Source of the DNA: Enterobacter cloacae
GTDB taxonomy: Bacteria > Pseudomonadota > Gammaproteobacteria > Enterobacterales > Enterobacteriaceae
Assembly: GCA_014169315.1 (NCBI GenBank)
Contig: AP022133.1
Coordinates: forward strand, 4,526,001-4,590,000
Direction of reading: 5' to 3'
Length of the DNA stretch: 64,000 bases
Shown here: positions 9,702 to 19,516 of the stretch, piece by piece
Layout of the letters: the number at the start of each line of letters is the position of its first letter
Numbering within the stretch: the stretch's first letter is position 1
Notes under the pieces: model-generated
What the model was told of the DNA's origin: nothing
Databases searched by the model: none
The model's input: only the letters and a program-made list of their open reading frames with translations
Translations under genes and position numbers: made by a program

Positions 9702-11075
9702 TTAAATCACCCGTGAGAACTGCTGCAGACGTGCCTTTTGACGCAGGTAAGCGTCGAAGCACATACAGATATTACGAATCAACAGACGCCCTTTTGGCGT
9801 AACCTCAATGGCGCTCTCCGAAACATCCACCAGCCCATCTTTCGCCAGCGGTGCAAGCAGCTTCAGGTCTTCCGCGAAATAATCGCTAAACTGCAGATCC
9901 CATTGTGCTTCTACGTCACTAAAACCGAGACGGAAGTTACAGATCAGCGCCTTAATCACATCACGACGAATGCAGTCGTCACGCGTTAACGCGATACCGC
10001 GCCACAGGGCATTGCCGGTTTCATCTACCTGCTGATAATAAAGCTTCAGCTCTTTCTGGTTTTGCGCGTAGCAGTCGCCGATCATACTGATGGCGGAGAC
10101 GCCCATCCCCAGCAAGTCGGTATCACCCTGGGTGGTATACCCCTGGAAGTTACGGTGCAGAACCCCTTCACGCTGAGCAATCGCCAGTTCGTCATCCGGA
10201 CGGGCAAAGTGATCCATGCCGATAAACTGATAGCCGGTTTCGGTCAGCGAGGTGATGGTTTCCTGCAAAATATCCAGCTTCTGTTGAGCAGAAGGCAGAT
10301 CGGCATCTTTGATTTTCCGCTGGGCGGCGAAAAGCGTCGGCAGATGCGCATAGTTAAAGACGCTCAAACGGTCAGGATTGAGTTCTGCCACACGTTTCAG
10401 CGTGAAGGCGAAACTCTCTGGCGTTTGCTTTGGCAGGCCGTAAATCAGGTCGATATTGGTCGAGGTAAACCCGATTTCACGCGCGTGGTTAAGTAAGGCA
10501 AAGATAAATTCTTCATCCTGCTCGCGATTCACCAGGCGCTGCACTTCTTTGTTGAAATCCTGGACGCCCATGCTCAGGCGGTTGAACCCTTCGGCGCGTA
10601 AGTGATCCAGTACATCCAGCTCGATTTCGCGCGGATCAACCTCGATCGAGATTTCAGCATCGTCATTAAAATTGAAGTTGCCGCGCAGCAGTGTCATCAA
10701 ACGGCTGATCTGCGCTTTATTCAGGTAGGTTGGCGTACCGCCCCCCCAGTGAAGCTGGCTAACATGGCGTCCGGTAAACAGTGGCGCACGATGCAGAATT
10801 TCTTGTTCGAGCACATCCAGATACTGATCGGCTTTGTGCTGCTGACGGGTAACGATTTTATTGCAGCCGCAGAAGTAGCAGAGCTTGTGGCAGAACGGAA
10901 TATGGACGTAGAGCGACAGCGGGCGCTCAGGGTAGCGCGCGACAGCCTGCTGAAAATCCGCTTCGCCGAAAGCATCGGAGAACTCCAGCGCAGTTGGGTA
11001 TGACGTATAACGCGGCCCGGAATAGTTATATTTCTGGATTAGGGCCAAATCCCAGTCGATAGATGGTACAGACAT
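9702..11075 (-). CDS. hemN: oxygen-independent coproporphyrinogen III oxidase
   Basis: 457-residue radical-SAM enzyme converting coproporphyrinogen III to protoporphyrinogen IX for anaerobic haem synthesis. The CX3CX2C iron-sulfur motif is in HIPFCHKLCYFCGCN near residues 59-72, the GGTPT SAM motif near 111, and the HemN C-terminal domain follows. An upstream in-frame start would add 28 residues, but ATG 11075 gives the family N-terminus MSVPSIDWDLALIQKYNYSG and has a GGAAGGAG ribosome site. That site lies inside the preceding small ORF, which ends 2 bp before this start. Confidence 0.98.
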   Translation of the reverse strand: MSVPSIDWDLALIQKYNYSGPRYTSYPTALEFSDAFGEADFQQAVARYPERPLSLYVHIPFCHKLCYFCGCNKIVTRQQHKADQYLDVLEQEILHRAPLFTGRHVSQLHWGGGTPTYLNKAQISRLMTLLRGNFNFNDDAEISIEVDPREIELDVLDHLRAEGFNRLSMGVQDFNKEVQRLVNREQDEEFIFALLNHAREIGFTSTNIDLIYGLPKQTPESFAFTLKRVAELNPDRLSVFNYAHLPTLFAAQRKIKDADLPSAQQKLDILQETITSLTETGYQFIGMDHFARPDDELAIAQREGVLHRNFQGYTTQGDTDLLGMGVSAISMIGDCYAQNQKELKLYYQQVDETGNALWRGIALTRDDCIRRDVIKALICNFRLGFSDVEAQWDLQFSDYFAEDLKLLAPLAKDGLVDVSESAIEVTPKGRLLIRNICMCFDAYLRQKARLQQFSRVI

Positions 11076-11077
11076 GC

Positions 11078-11260
11078 TCACTCCTTCCGTTGGTGTCGCG
11101 TTCGTATACGGCGGCCCGTTCTGGCCCCACTGCGGGCCATCATCCGGGTGCGCAGCCACTTCTGTCGCCGCGACAACCGCCGTAGTTTAACGAATAACCA
11201 CACCAGATAACATATAACCGGAAGGGTTATAAGCAGGACTATCGTGCCTGCCAGGTGCAA
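11078..11260 (-). CDS. candidate small single-span membrane protein between yihI and hemN
   Basis: 60-codon ORF with a TTG start at 11260 and TGA at 11078-11080. It begins two codons after the yihI TAA in the same reading frame (TAA-CAT-TTG), and ends 2 bp before the hemN ATG. The product has one transmembrane helix (LAGTIVLLITLPVICYLVWL, residues 3-22) and then a very basic tail with many Arg and Lys, a positive-inside pattern. A GGGTGGA sequence inside the last yihI codons could act as ribosome site. I do not recognise the family. It could instead be a non-coding spacer that is open by chance, so I am only moderately sure. Confidence 0.45.
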   Translation of the reverse strand: MHLAGTIVLLITLPVICYLVWLFVKLRRLSRRQKWLRTRMMARSGARTGRRIRTRHQRKE

Positions 11261-11263
11261 ATG

Positions 11264-11779
11264 TTAGTTTCCACCCTTCAGAAGACGCATCATATCTTCC
11301 TGCTTTTCGTCTTCTTCTTCATCTTCGTCATCGTCGTAAGACAGGCCCAGCTTCTGCATCAGTTCATCAATGCGATCCAGTTTGGCATCAACCCATGACT
11401 GCTCTTCAGCGGTCAGGGTTTCTCCCTCTTCAAGACGTTCCAGCAGCGCGTCCAGGCGCTCATCATTCTCCAGCAAATCCAGCTCAGCCTGCGGTGAAAG
11501 CATAGGTTTCTCGCTCTTTGGTTTGTGCTGCTTAGTGACCGGGGTGTCTGTCACGCCCAGTGGAATGGGAGTTTTACTGCCAATACGTGGATCTTTCTGC
11601 TGCTTGCCTTTTGCAGAAGCACCCGTGGCATCGCTACCGCCCGCACGGCTACCCGCAGCATGACCACGATGCTTTTTCTCGCGTTTGCGATCGCGCGCTT
11701 CCTGGTTCAGTTCTTCGCGCGTTTTGCGGCGTGCTTTTGCAGGGCGTTTAGCGCCCGCTGTGGAGGTCGGTTTTTTCAT
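11264..11779 (-). CDS. yihI: Der GTPase-activating protein YihI
   Basis: 171-residue cytoplasmic protein that activates the GTPase of Der (EngA), slowing late 50S assembly. The N-terminal ~90 residues are lysine-rich and probably disordered ([20 protein letters not shown] onward). The C-terminal half is helical and acidic, ending with a [11 protein letters not shown] run before MMRLLKGGN. It fits the family's length (169 in E. coli) and position next to csrC. It shares a minus-strand direction with hemN. Confidence 0.95.
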   Translation of the reverse strand: MKKPTSTAGAKRPAKARRKTREELNQEARDRKREKKHRGHAAGSRAGGSDATGASAKGKQQKDPRIGSKTPIPLGVTDTPVTKQHKPKSEKPMLSPQAELDLLENDERLDALLERLEEGETLTAEEQSWVDAKLDRIDELMQKLGLSYDDDEDEEEDEKQEDMMRLLKGGN

Positions 11780-11849
11780 GATGTTTTATCTTTAAGTCGT
11801 TTTCTTCAGTATAGAATTGCGGCGAAATCTAGCAGAAAGCAAGCAAAGA

Positions 11850-12090
11850 AAAAAGGCGACAGAGCAATCTGTCGCCTTTTTTCCTGACTCACAACCCTTA
11901 GTGGGTCAGACATTCCGTGTTTGCCTACAACAAGCCCTGTTTATCCCTTGGCGGATATACCGTCCGTGTACGGTTCCATTTCCTGTTTAAACGCCTCCAG
12001 GCGCTTATCATCCTGACAATCCTGAGTCTTCGCCTCCTGGCGCTCCTGACCCTTATCCTTAAGTCGTTATCCTGTTGGCATCCTCGCCCT
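11850..12090 (-). ncRNA. csrC: CsrC, CsrA-sequestering sRNA
   Basis: About 241 nt between yihI and engB, the E. coli csrC position. The minus strand carries about 14 GGA motifs (many AGGA), the CsrA-binding signature, starting GGGCGAGGATG. It ends in a terminator at 11850-11885 made of two complementary GGCGACAG / CTGTCGCC arms and a U tract. A -10-like TAAAGT on the minus strand at 12098-12103 predicts a 5' end at 12090. CsrC binds several CsrA dimers and so relieves CsrA repression of glycogen, biofilm and other genes. Confidence 0.93.
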
Positions 12091-12320
12091 GGCACACACT
12101 TTACCCTGTTCGCTTAAACTAACAAGCAATGAGAGGGTACAAAAAAGGATTTTCGGATAATTACTCAAGCACAACAATCTGATTTTAAACAGTTTGTGTT
12201 TTTTAACGCCTGCGATTTCTCTTAAATCTCCTATAGCATCTATGGCAAATCTCCTACAGCCGCCAGGGTGTTCGCCTACAGGCAGAGTGCGATGAGAAAA
12301 GCCTTTTGTCTGCATTCGGG

Positions 12321-12326
12321 TATAAT
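12321..12326 (+). promoter_or_regulatory. -10 element for engB
   Basis: Perfect TATAAT 34 bp upstream of the engB GTG start; no good -35 is seen at the usual distance. Confidence 0.55.
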
Positions 12327-12359
12327 CCCCCACAGATTACGATTTTTGGAGACGACCAC

Positions 12360-12989
12360 GTGACTACCTGGAACTACCAACAGACGCATTTTGTCACCAG
12401 TGCGCCTGATATTCGCCACTTACCTTCTGATACGGGTATTGAAGTGGCATTTGCTGGCCGCTCCAATGCGGGAAAATCCAGCGCCCTGAATACGCTGACC
12501 AATCAGAAGAGCCTGGCGCGTACCTCAAAAACGCCTGGCCGTACTCAGCTGATCAACCTGTTTGAAGTGGCAGAAGGCAAACGTCTTGTCGATTTACCGG
12601 GCTACGGCTATGCGCAGGTACCGGAAGAGATGAAGATCAAGTGGCAACGTGCGCTGGGTGAATATCTGGAAAAGCGCCAGTGCCTGAAAGGCCTGGTGGT
12701 GCTGATGGATATTCGCCACCCGCTGAAAGATCTCGATCAGCAGATGATCGACTGGGCCGTGGCAAGCGATATTGCTGTGCTGGTGCTGCTGACAAAAGCC
12801 GATAAGCTGGCAAGCGGTGCGCGTAAAGCACAGGTGAATATGGTTCGCGAAGCGGTACTGGCATTCAACGGTGATGTGCAGGTTGAAGCGTTCTCCTCGC
12901 TGAAAAAGCAGGGCGTGGACAAGCTGCGTCAGAAGCTCGATAGCTGGTTTAACGAGCTGGAGCCCGCGACAGAAGCGGAAGAAGAGTAA
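12360..12989 (+). CDS. engB: ribosome-biogenesis GTPase EngB (YihA/YsxC)
   Basis: 209-residue small GTPase needed for 50S subunit maturation. G1 is GRSNAGKSS near residue 34, G2 Thr in KTPGRTQ, G3 DLPGYGYA, and G4 TKADKL. The GTG at 12360, behind a TTGGAGACG ribosome site, gives the family N-terminus [11 protein letters not shown]; an upstream in-frame ATG at 12306 lies in the promoter and would add 18 unrelated residues. It is followed by its own terminator at 12995-13022. Confidence 0.96.
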   Translation: MTTWNYQQTHFVTSAPDIRHLPSDTGIEVAFAGRSNAGKSSALNTLTNQKSLARTSKTPGRTQLINLFEVAEGKRLVDLPGYGYAQVPEEMKIKWQRALGEYLEKRQCLKGLVVLMDIRHPLKDLDQQMIDWAVASDIAVLVLLTKADKLASGARKAQVNMVREAVLAFNGDVQVEAFSSLKKQGVDKLRQKLDSWFNELEPATEAEEE

Positions 12990-12994
12990 TAGCG

Positions 12995-13022
12995 AGCGCG
13001 GCAATGTCCGCGCTTTTTTTTT
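12995..13022 (+). terminator. rho-independent terminator of engB
   Basis: AGCGCGG at 12995-13001 pairs with CCGCGCT at 13008-13014, then an eight-T run. Confidence 0.92.
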
Positions 13023-13045
13023 GCCTGAAATTTTCTTTACCGCAA

Positions 13046-13154
13046 TAAAAAACGCCCCAGTCATTACTGACTGGGGCGGCTAAAATATTCAGCCAAATCC
13101 GATTACGTGAAGTAAAAGGTCTGAAAGATAGAACATCTTACCTCTGTACCCTAC
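13046..13154 (-). ncRNA. spf: Spot 42 sRNA
   Basis: 109 nt, identical in length to E. coli Spot 42. The minus strand starts GTAGGGTACAGAGGTAAGAT and ends in the GCCCCAGTC hairpin and U6 tail at 13047-13052. A promoter fits on the minus strand: -35 TTGTCT (13186-13191), 18 bp, -10 TAGAGT (13162-13167), 7 bp to the 5' end. Spot 42 is an Hfq sRNA that represses secondary carbon-source genes such as galK when glucose is present; CRP-cAMP represses it. A CRP-like half-site (TGTGA-N6-TTAGA) lies at 13231-13246. Confidence 0.97.
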
Positions 13155-13302
13155 GTCGTTAACTCTACCCCTTTTTTATCTGTAGACAAAGCACTTTTTG
13201 TAGTTTTTTTTCACTCTTTACATAGGGAATTCTAATGATCGTCACAAAACGCACGTCGTTATGTTGCTAACTTACATAAAACGCGCGTTATTCTCCTGAC
13301 CC

Positions 13303-16095
13303 TTAGTGAGCCTGATCCCAGTTTTCACCACTCCCCACTTCCACCAGCAATGGCACGTCCAGTGTCATGCTGCTTTCCATCAGTTCGTGGATCTTTTTCG
13401 ATACGGTTTCAAGCTCGTCTTTGTGCACTTCGAACACCAGTTCATCGTGTACCTGCATGATCATGCGCACGCGTGGCTTCTCTTTTTCCAGCCACGCATC
13501 CACGGCGATCATCGCGCGTTTAATGATGTCAGCAGCTGTCCCCTGCATTGGGGCGTTGATCGCAGCACGCTCTGCGCCAGCGCGACGCGCGGCGTTACTG
13601 GATTTGATGTCCGGCAGGTAGAGACGACGACCGTCCAGCGTTTCAACATAGCCTTTCTCTTTCGCCTGCTCTCGGGTGCGTTCCATGTACTCCAGTACGC
13701 CCGGATAACGCTCAAAGTAGAGATCCATATACTTCTGCGATTCTTTGCGAGGAATGTTGAGCTGGCGGGAAAGGCCAAAAGCGCTCATCCCGTAAATCAG
13801 ACCGAAGTTGATCGCTTTCGCGCTGCGTCGCTGTTCGTTTGTCACACTTTCCAGCGGCAGACCAAACACTTCGGCAGCCGTCGCCCGGTGGATATCCTTC
13901 CCTTCAGCAAACGCCGTCAGCAAACCTTTATCACGCGACAGATGCGCCATAATACGCAGTTCGATTTGCGAGTAGTCCGCAGAGACAATCAGGTAATCCT
14001 CTGGTGCGATAAAGGCCTGACGAATGCGGCGACCTTCCTCATTACGTACCGGAATGTTCTGCAGGTTTGGATCGGTCGATGAGAGTCGCCCGGTTGCCGC
14101 CACCGCCTGATGGTAAGAAGTATGTACGCGGCCCGTTTTCGGGTTGATCATCAGCGGCAGTTTATCGGTATAGGTCGATTTCAGCTTCGCCAGACCACGA
14201 TACTCCAGAATCACTTTTGGCAGCGGGTAATCGAGCGCCAGCTCTTCCAGCACCTCTTCAGAGGTTGATGGCGCGCCACCAGGGGTTTTCTTCAGCGGCT
14301 TGATGCCCTGCTTTTCAAACAGAATAGTTTGCAGCTGTTTAGGAGATGAGAGGTTAAACGGCTCACCTGCAAGCTCATGGGCTTTTTGCTCAAGCTCGGT
14401 CAGACGCTGTGCAAGCTCGCCAGAGTGGTTATGCAGTACCGTTGGGTCGATTTTTACGCCGTTGCGTTCGATGCGGGAGAGTACTGGCACCAGTGGCATC
14501 TCGATATGCCGAAACACATTCAGCGGGCCTTCTTCTTTCTGCAGTTTTGGCCACATCTTCAGGTGCAGCTGCAGCGTCACGTCGGCATCTTCTGCCGCAT
14601 AGCGACCCGCCTCTTCCAGAGCAATCTGGTTAAAGGTCAGCTGATTTTTGCCTTTACCGGCAATCTCTTCAAAGGTGATTGTTTTATGCTTCAACCAGCG
14701 ATCAGATAAGGAATCCATATCATGACGGCCTGCTACGCTGTCCAGAATGTAGGATTCCAGCATGGTATCAAAGGCGATACCACGCAGCTCAATGCCGTAG
14801 TTTTGCAGAATACCGCGATCGTATTTCAGGTTTTGCCCGACCTTCAGCGCCTTGTCATCTTCAAGAATCGGTTTCATCAGCTCAAGCACACGGTCGCGCG
14901 AGATTTGATCCGGCGCGTCCAGGTAGTCGTGTGCAACAGGGACATAGGCCGCGATACCAGGCTCTGTCGCAAACGACAGGCCAACCATATTGGCAGAGAT
15001 GTTATCGAGGCTATCGGTTTCCGTATCGAAGGCAAATACTGGCGCTTTTTTCAGTTTCTCGATCCAGGCGACCAGTTGCGACTCTTCGAGAATGGTTTCA
15101 TAGTTGTCGAAGGAGAGGGTTACGGCTTCTTCTTCTGCCTGCTCTTCTGCAACTACAACAACCGTCTCTTTCGGCTTCGCTGTGGGCTTAGCCCCTTTGG
15201 CCTGCAGCCACTTGCCGCTTTCTACGTCGGTGATCCAACGCTTGAATTCATATTGCTTAAACAGGTTCAGCAGATCGTCAGCTGAAGGTTGCTGCACTTC
15301 AAGTTGTTCACAGCCCAGCTCAAGCTCAACGTCAGTTTTGATCGTCGCCAGCTGATAGGAGAGATAAGCCACCTCTTTATTATCTTCCAGCTTCGTGGCC
15401 ATCGTTTTCGCACCACGGAAGGTGAGACCCGCTATTTTGTCAGACTCGGCGTACAGCGTATCCAGGCCACCCAATCCCTGCAGAAGGGCCTGTGCAGTTT
15501 TTTCACCCACCCCCGGCACGCCAGGGATGTTATCCGAAGAGTCACCCATTAATGCAAGGAAGTCGATAATCAGCTCCGGTGGCACACCATATTTTGCAAC
15601 CACCTCTTCTGGGCCCAGAATGGTGTTCGTCATGGTGTTAATCAGGGTGATCCCGGGTGTCACCAGCTGCGCCATATCTTTATCACCGGTACTGATCAGT
15701 ACCGGACGGCCCACTTTTTCAGCTTCACGCGCCAGCGTACCAATCACGTCATCGGCTTCAACACCTGAAACGGCCAGCAGCGGCAGACCCATCGCTTTTA
15801 CCATCGTATGCAGTGGCTCAATTTGCGCACGCAGATCGTCAGGCATTGGTGGACGGTGAGATTTGTAATGCTCAAACAACTCGTCGCGGAAGGTTTTTCC
15901 TTTCGCATCAAAAACGACTGCCGCATGGGTTGGCTGATACTGAAGGATCAGGCTGCGCAGCATGTTCAGGACGCCGTACATTGCGCCGGTCGGTTCCCCT
16001 GCGCTATTGGTCAGAGGAGGAAACGCATGATACGCCCGATACAGGTAAGAAGAGCCGTCGACGAGAATAAGAGGGTTTTCTGGGATCTGAACCAT
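13303..16095 (-). CDS. polA: DNA polymerase I
   Basis: 930-residue repair and Okazaki-fragment polymerase. Domains: 5'-3' exonuclease/flap nuclease (residues 1-~320, [28 protein letters not shown]), 3'-5' proofreading exonuclease (~330-520) with intact catalytic acids in [11 protein letters not shown], and the family-A polymerase (~520-930) with motif [18 protein letters not shown]-helix [14 protein letters not shown] and motif C VHDEL. ATG 16095 gives the family start [16 protein letters not shown]; a start 42 bp upstream would add unrelated residues. Spot 42 lies 148 bp downstream on the same strand, as in E. coli. Confidence 0.98.
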   Translation of the reverse strand: MVQIPENPLILVDGSSYLYRAYHAFPPLTNSAGEPTGAMYGVLNMLRSLILQYQPTHAAVVFDAKGKTFRDELFEHYKSHRPPMPDDLRAQIEPLHTMVKAMGLPLLAVSGVEADDVIGTLAREAEKVGRPVLISTGDKDMAQLVTPGITLINTMTNTILGPEEVVAKYGVPPELIIDFLALMGDSSDNIPGVPGVGEKTAQALLQGLGGLDTLYAESDKIAGLTFRGAKTMATKLEDNKEVAYLSYQLATIKTDVELELGCEQLEVQQPSADDLLNLFKQYEFKRWITDVESGKWLQAKGAKPTAKPKETVVVVAEEQAEEEAVTLSFDNYETILEESQLVAWIEKLKKAPVFAFDTETDSLDNISANMVGLSFATEPGIAAYVPVAHDYLDAPDQISRDRVLELMKPILEDDKALKVGQNLKYDRGILQNYGIELRGIAFDTMLESYILDSVAGRHDMDSLSDRWLKHKTITFEEIAGKGKNQLTFNQIALEEAGRYAAEDADVTLQLHLKMWPKLQKEEGPLNVFRHIEMPLVPVLSRIERNGVKIDPTVLHNHSGELAQRLTELEQKAHELAGEPFNLSSPKQLQTILFEKQGIKPLKKTPGGAPSTSEEVLEELALDYPLPKVILEYRGLAKLKSTYTDKLPLMINPKTGRVHTSYHQAVAATGRLSSTDPNLQNIPVRNEEGRRIRQAFIAPEDYLIVSADYSQIELRIMAHLSRDKGLLTAFAEGKDIHRATAAEVFGLPLESVTNEQRRSAKAINFGLIYGMSAFGLSRQLNIPRKESQKYMDLYFERYPGVLEYMERTREQAKEKGYVETLDGRRLYLPDIKSSNAARRAGAERAAINAPMQGTAADIIKRAMIAVDAWLEKEKPRVRMIMQVHDELVFEVHKDELETVSKKIHELMESSMTLDVPLLVEVGSGENWDQAH

Positions 16096-16533
16096 AATGT
16101 CCGTGCCTTTAATCAATTTATGGGTAAAGGATGCCACAGAAGGATGAAAACATCAGTTATTAGCGCCTGATACAGGAAAAGATTTTGCGATCGTGAGGAT
16201 CGTTCGCAAAAATAAAACTGTGGATAAGTTTGTGCATACTTTCAATTCAGATGAATAACTGCCGCTATCATTGTATGCGGCAGTATATTTTCCTGTTTTA
16301 AATCAATTTGTTATATATTACCCATCATTGGCATACCTGTCTGATGACTATTTAGTCTATGTGGATATAAGACCCGTTAACAGCTCAAACATGGATAAAT
16401 TCGCTGCTGAGCAGGAAAAGCCACAAACTCGCAGCGTGAAAGCGCCATTCTTTTGTCTAATTTCTGGTAAAATCAGCGCCCAGCGCCGGATAACCGTCGC
16501 CTCCTTACAGCTAACTATCTGAAAAAGCTCATC
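16096..16533. other. polA-yihG divergent intergenic region
   Basis: 438 bp of AT-rich DNA with the two outward promoters. It contains an inverted repeat (TTTTGCGA 16183-16190, TCGCAAAA 16204-16211) and a perfect DnaA box on the minus strand at 16219-16227 (TGTGGATAA on the plus strand). I see no convincing gene in it. Confidence 0.7.
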
Positions 16534-17442
16534 ATGTCGAGATTGCTCGCTGCAATAACATTACTGTTAAGCATCATTTTAACTATTCTTGTGACTATCG
16601 CCTGTTCTGTGCCGATCATTGTCGCCGGAATAATTAAACTGCTGTTACCTCTCCCCTCGGTGTGGCGGGCTGTGTCTGCGTTTTGTAATTTCATGATGTA
16701 TTGCTGGTGCGAAGGGTTGGCCATCTTGCTGTACCTGAACCCTCACCTGAAGTGGGATGTTGAAGGTCTGGAAAGGCTCAACAAAAAGAACTGGTATCTG
16801 CTGATCTGCAACCACCACAGCTGGGCTGATATCGTGGTTTTATGCGTGTTGTTCCGCAAGCATATCCCGATGAACAAATACTTCCTGAAACAACAACTGG
16901 CCTGGGTACCCTTTATCGGTCTGGCCTGTTGGGCACTGGATATGCCGTTTATGAAACGCTATTCACGTAGTTATTTAATTCGTCATCCTGAGCGTCGCGG
17001 TAAAGATGTGGAAACCACACGTCGCTCCTGTGAGAAGTTTCGCGCGCATCCTACGACGATTGTTAACTTTGTTGAAGGCTCCCGCTTTACTGAAGAGAAG
17101 CGCCAACAGACTCGCTCCCCATATCAAAACTTGCTGCCCCCTAAGGCTGCAGGCATTGCGATGGCGCTGAACGTGCTGGGTGAGCAGTTCGATAAATTAC
17201 TGAACGTCACGCTCTGCTACCCGGAGAACGACACAACGCCGTTCTTCGACATGCTCAGCGGCAAACTGACACGTATTGTTGTTCGTGTTGATCTGGTACC
17301 GATTGAAGCGGAACTGCATGGCGATTACGTTAATGATAAGAATTTCAAACGTCGTTTCCAGCTCTGGCTTAACACACTCTGGAAAGAGAAAGACGAGCAG
17401 ATAGACAACATTAAATCTTCATGCAAAAACGCCGGTCATTGA
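16534..17442 (+). CDS. yihG: YihG, inner-membrane lysophospholipid-type acyltransferase
   Basis: 302-residue PlsC/LPLAT-family protein. Two hydrophobic segments cover residues 5-40. The acyltransferase HX4D motif is NHHSWAD near residue 92 and the FVEGSR block near 178 matches the acyl-acceptor motif. E. coli YihG is an acyltransferase that affects phospholipid acyl composition; substrate preference cannot be read here. Its stop codon lies in the loop and arm of a terminator shared with dsbA. The gene yihF, which lies between yihG and dsbA in E. coli, is missing. Confidence 0.92.
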   Translation: MSRLLAAITLLLSIILTILVTIACSVPIIVAGIIKLLLPLPSVWRAVSAFCNFMMYCWCEGLAILLYLNPHLKWDVEGLERLNKKNWYLLICNHHSWADIVVLCVLFRKHIPMNKYFLKQQLAWVPFIGLACWALDMPFMKRYSRSYLIRHPERRGKDVETTRRSCEKFRAHPTTIVNFVEGSRFTEEKRQQTRSPYQNLLPPKAAGIAMALNVLGEQFDKLLNVTLCYPENDTTPFFDMLSGKLTRIVVRVDLVPIEAELHGDYVNDKNFKRRFQLWLNTLWKEKDEQIDNIKSSCKNAGH

Positions 17443-17454
17443 CCGGCGTTTTTA
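17425..17454. terminator. bidirectional terminator between convergent yihG and dsbA
   Basis: AACGCCGGTC (17428-17437) and GACCGGCGTT (17441-17450) form a 10-bp stem with an ATT loop, with A run on the left and T run on the right. The yihG TGA stop at 17440-17442 is inside the hairpin. Confidence 0.9.
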
Positions 17455-17465
17455 CATCAACAATC

Positions 17466-18089
17466 TTACTTCTTCCCAACCAGGTATTTCACGGTGTCTG
17501 CATACTGCTGTACGAAGATATCCATGCTGCTGGTATCCATACCCTGCATGTTCAGCTGATATTTGCCATTAACAAACATCGCCGGAACACCCTGCAACTG
17601 CAGGTCAGCAGCCGCTTTTTCCTGCTGGGCAACCAGAGATTTCACCACAAAACTGTTCCATGCCGCGTCGTAGTCTTCACCTTTCACACCGGCATCCACG
17701 AACACTTTACGAATATCCGCAGTGGTCTGAACGGTCTGGGTTTTCTGTACGGCTTCAAACATTGGAGCGGTGATTTTATCTTCCACGCCCAGCGCCATCG
17801 CAACCGCCCACGCCTGAGTCAGGTCTTTACCCAATGGGCCCAGGAATTCAACGTGGTACTTGGTCATTTTGGTACCTTCCGGCAGCTTTTTCTTCACATT
17901 GTCAGAAACATGCAGCACCTCTTCAAATTGATAGCAGTGCGGGCAGTAGAATGAGAAGAACTCCAGAACTTGTGGTTCGCCGGCCACTGGCTTATCCAGC
18001 GTGATGTACTGCTTACCGTCGGTAAACTGTGCAGCAGAAGCGCTAAATGCCAGAATCATACCTGCCAGCGCCAGCCAAATTTTTTTCAT
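17466..18089 (-). CDS. dsbA: periplasmic thiol:disulfide oxidase DsbA
   Basis: 207-residue precursor. The Sec signal peptide [19 protein letters not shown] is followed by mature AQFTDGKQY. The thioredoxin-fold active site CPHC is at mature residues 30-33, with the cis-Pro loop GVPAMFVNG near the C-terminus. DsbA introduces disulfides into exported proteins and is reoxidised by DsbB. ATG 18089 is chosen since it starts the signal peptide; a start 27 bp upstream adds charged residues. It lies 27 bp after srkA, consistent with the Cpx-controlled srkA-dsbA operon. Confidence 0.98.
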   Translation of the reverse strand: MKKIWLALAGMILAFSASAAQFTDGKQYITLDKPVAGEPQVLEFFSFYCPHCYQFEEVLHVSDNVKKKLPEGTKMTKYHVEFLGPLGKDLTQAWAVAMALGVEDKITAPMFEAVQKTQTVQTTADIRKVFVDAGVKGEDYDAAWNSFVVKSLVAQQEKAAADLQLQGVPAMFVNGKYQLNMQGMDTSSMDIFVQQYADTVKYLVGKK

Positions 18090-18116
18090 GATTAACTCTC
18101 TCCTGGGTGTGTCCAA

Positions 18117-19103
18117 TTAATACATCGGCGTTAATTGCAGAGGGGGTTCCTGAAGAACCTTAACCTGCTCAGTAAATGTGGATATCTGGTTGCGCCAGTA
18201 ATCCTCCCCGGTAAGCCACGGGAAATTTCGGGGGAATGCGGGGTCATCCCAACGCCTGATTAACCAGGCAAGATAATAAACAAAACGCATCGCGCGTAAA
18301 GGTTCTATCAGGGCAATTTCGTCTGAATTAAAAGGGCTAAATTCTTCATACGCTTCAATAATAGTTTCAAGCTGCATGCGTTGCTCAGTTTTGTCGCCAT
18401 TGAGCAACATCCACAGATCCTGAACAGCGGGTCCCATACGCGCATCATCGAGATCGACAAACAGTGGGCCATCACGCCAGAGAATATTGCCTGCATGGCA
18501 ATCACCATGAAGACGCAGCGTTGAAATATCATCACGCCAGCAGGCTTTAACCGCATCAATAAGTTTATCCGTCGCGTTGAGGAAATTATCCTTTAATGCG
18601 CCAGGGATGAGTGCCGAGGTTTCAAATACCTGGCGGGGTTCGATGAGATATTCCTGAATACCGATAGTCGGGCGGGCAATAAACGGTTTTTTACGTCCCG
18701 TTTGATGAATGCGTCCCAGGTAACGGGCAACCCATTCCATTTGATCAATATTATCAGCTTCAAACTGACGGCCGCCCAGACTGGGGAATACGGCGTAGTA
18801 AAACCCTTCGTGCGTCAGCAACGTTTGGTTATTAAATTTCAGGGGTGCAGCAACGGGAACATCGTCATCCAGCAAATCGTGGGCAAACTGATGCTCTTCC
18901 TGAATTTGTTCTGCAGACCAGCGCTTAGGACGATAGAACTTTACGACGAAGCGCTGACGATCCTCATCCTGAAATTGGTAGACGCGGTTTTCGTAGCTAT
19001 TTAAAGGGGTTAGCCCGGAATCCACCCGGATGCCCTGCTCGAACAGCGCATCCATAATGGTATCCGGGTGTAATGTCTGGAAAGTAAAAGCCTGGTCGTT
19101 CAT
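18117..19103 (-). CDS. srkA: stress response kinase A (YihE/RdoA)
   Basis: 328-residue cytoplasmic Ser/Thr kinase of the aminoglycoside/choline-kinase-like fold, the same length as E. coli YihE. Motifs: catalytic LHGDCHAGNILW near residue 200 (Brenner motif) and the metal-binding FVDLDDA near 216. In E. coli it is Cpx-induced and counters programmed death through MazEF. A CpxR box lies 65-79 bp upstream, and dsbA follows at 27 bp. Confidence 0.95.
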   Translation of the reverse strand: MNDQAFTFQTLHPDTIMDALFEQGIRVDSGLTPLNSYENRVYQFQDEDRQRFVVKFYRPKRWSAEQIQEEHQFAHDLLDDDVPVAAPLKFNNQTLLTHEGFYYAVFPSLGGRQFEADNIDQMEWVARYLGRIHQTGRKKPFIARPTIGIQEYLIEPRQVFETSALIPGALKDNFLNATDKLIDAVKACWRDDISTLRLHGDCHAGNILWRDGPLFVDLDDARMGPAVQDLWMLLNGDKTEQRMQLETIIEAYEEFSPFNSDEIALIEPLRAMRFVYYLAWLIRRWDDPAFPRNFPWLTGEDYWRNQISTFTEQVKVLQEPPLQLTPMY

Positions 19104-19167
19104 CCGATCATCCGGAAATTATACGAATGATTCAGGATATCATCTTGTGGCGATTTCGGTGTCGCCG

Positions 19168-19182
19168 CTTACAAGCTTTTAC
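19168..19182 (-). promoter_or_regulatory. CpxR box upstream of srkA-dsbA
   Basis: On the minus strand GTAAA-AGCTT-GTAAG, i.e. two GTAA[A/G] repeats with a 5-bp spacer, matching the CpxR consensus. It overlaps the yihD stop codon and lies upstream of srkA. Cpx control of this operon is established in E. coli. Confidence 0.75.
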
Positions 19183-19448
19183 TCTTTAATTACGCCACGC
19201 GCACGCAGTAATGCGGTTTTAAAATCTTCCTCATAATCTTTCTGAATACCAGGAATGACAGCATCTTTGGCGGAATCGCGCATTTTGAGGTGGTAGATCA
19301 GGATGTCGTCAGAAAGGTCCGTCAGTTCACCGTCAAAACCTGACTCTTTCGCCAGTTTCTGTAAAAATTGCATCAGATTCAGCTCTGGCTCTTTTTGCCA
19401 GGCCGGCTGGAGGAGTTCAATGACTTCATTAAGACGTTTACATTTCAT
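19179..19448 (-). CDS. yihD: YihD, DUF1040 protein
   Basis: 89-residue soluble protein beginning [20 protein letters not shown] and ending [11 protein letters not shown], almost the same as E. coli YihD. It is helical and charged with no signal or membrane segment. The function is unknown; E. coli yihD has been reported as Cpx-responsive. A GGAG-type ribosome site (GGAGCACC) precedes the start. Confidence 0.93.
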   Translation of the reverse strand: MKCKRLNEVIELLQPAWQKEPELNLMQFLQKLAKESGFDGELTDLSDDILIYHLKMRDSAKDAVIPGIQKDYEEDFKTALLRARGVIKE

Positions 19449-19516
19449 GGTGGTGCTCCTTTCATTTAGAGAGACACGTTAGCAGGGTCAATCCCACAAT
19501 AAAAGAGGCGATATTA

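Noticed and set aside
11917..12117. 66-codon ORF over csrC
   Set aside because: Antisense to the sRNA; the repeated Leu/Ile content simply reflects the GGA repeats.
16271..16522. 83-codon ORF between polA and yihG
   Set aside because: Poor ribosome site, covers the likely yihG promoter, no recognisable feature; treated as chance.
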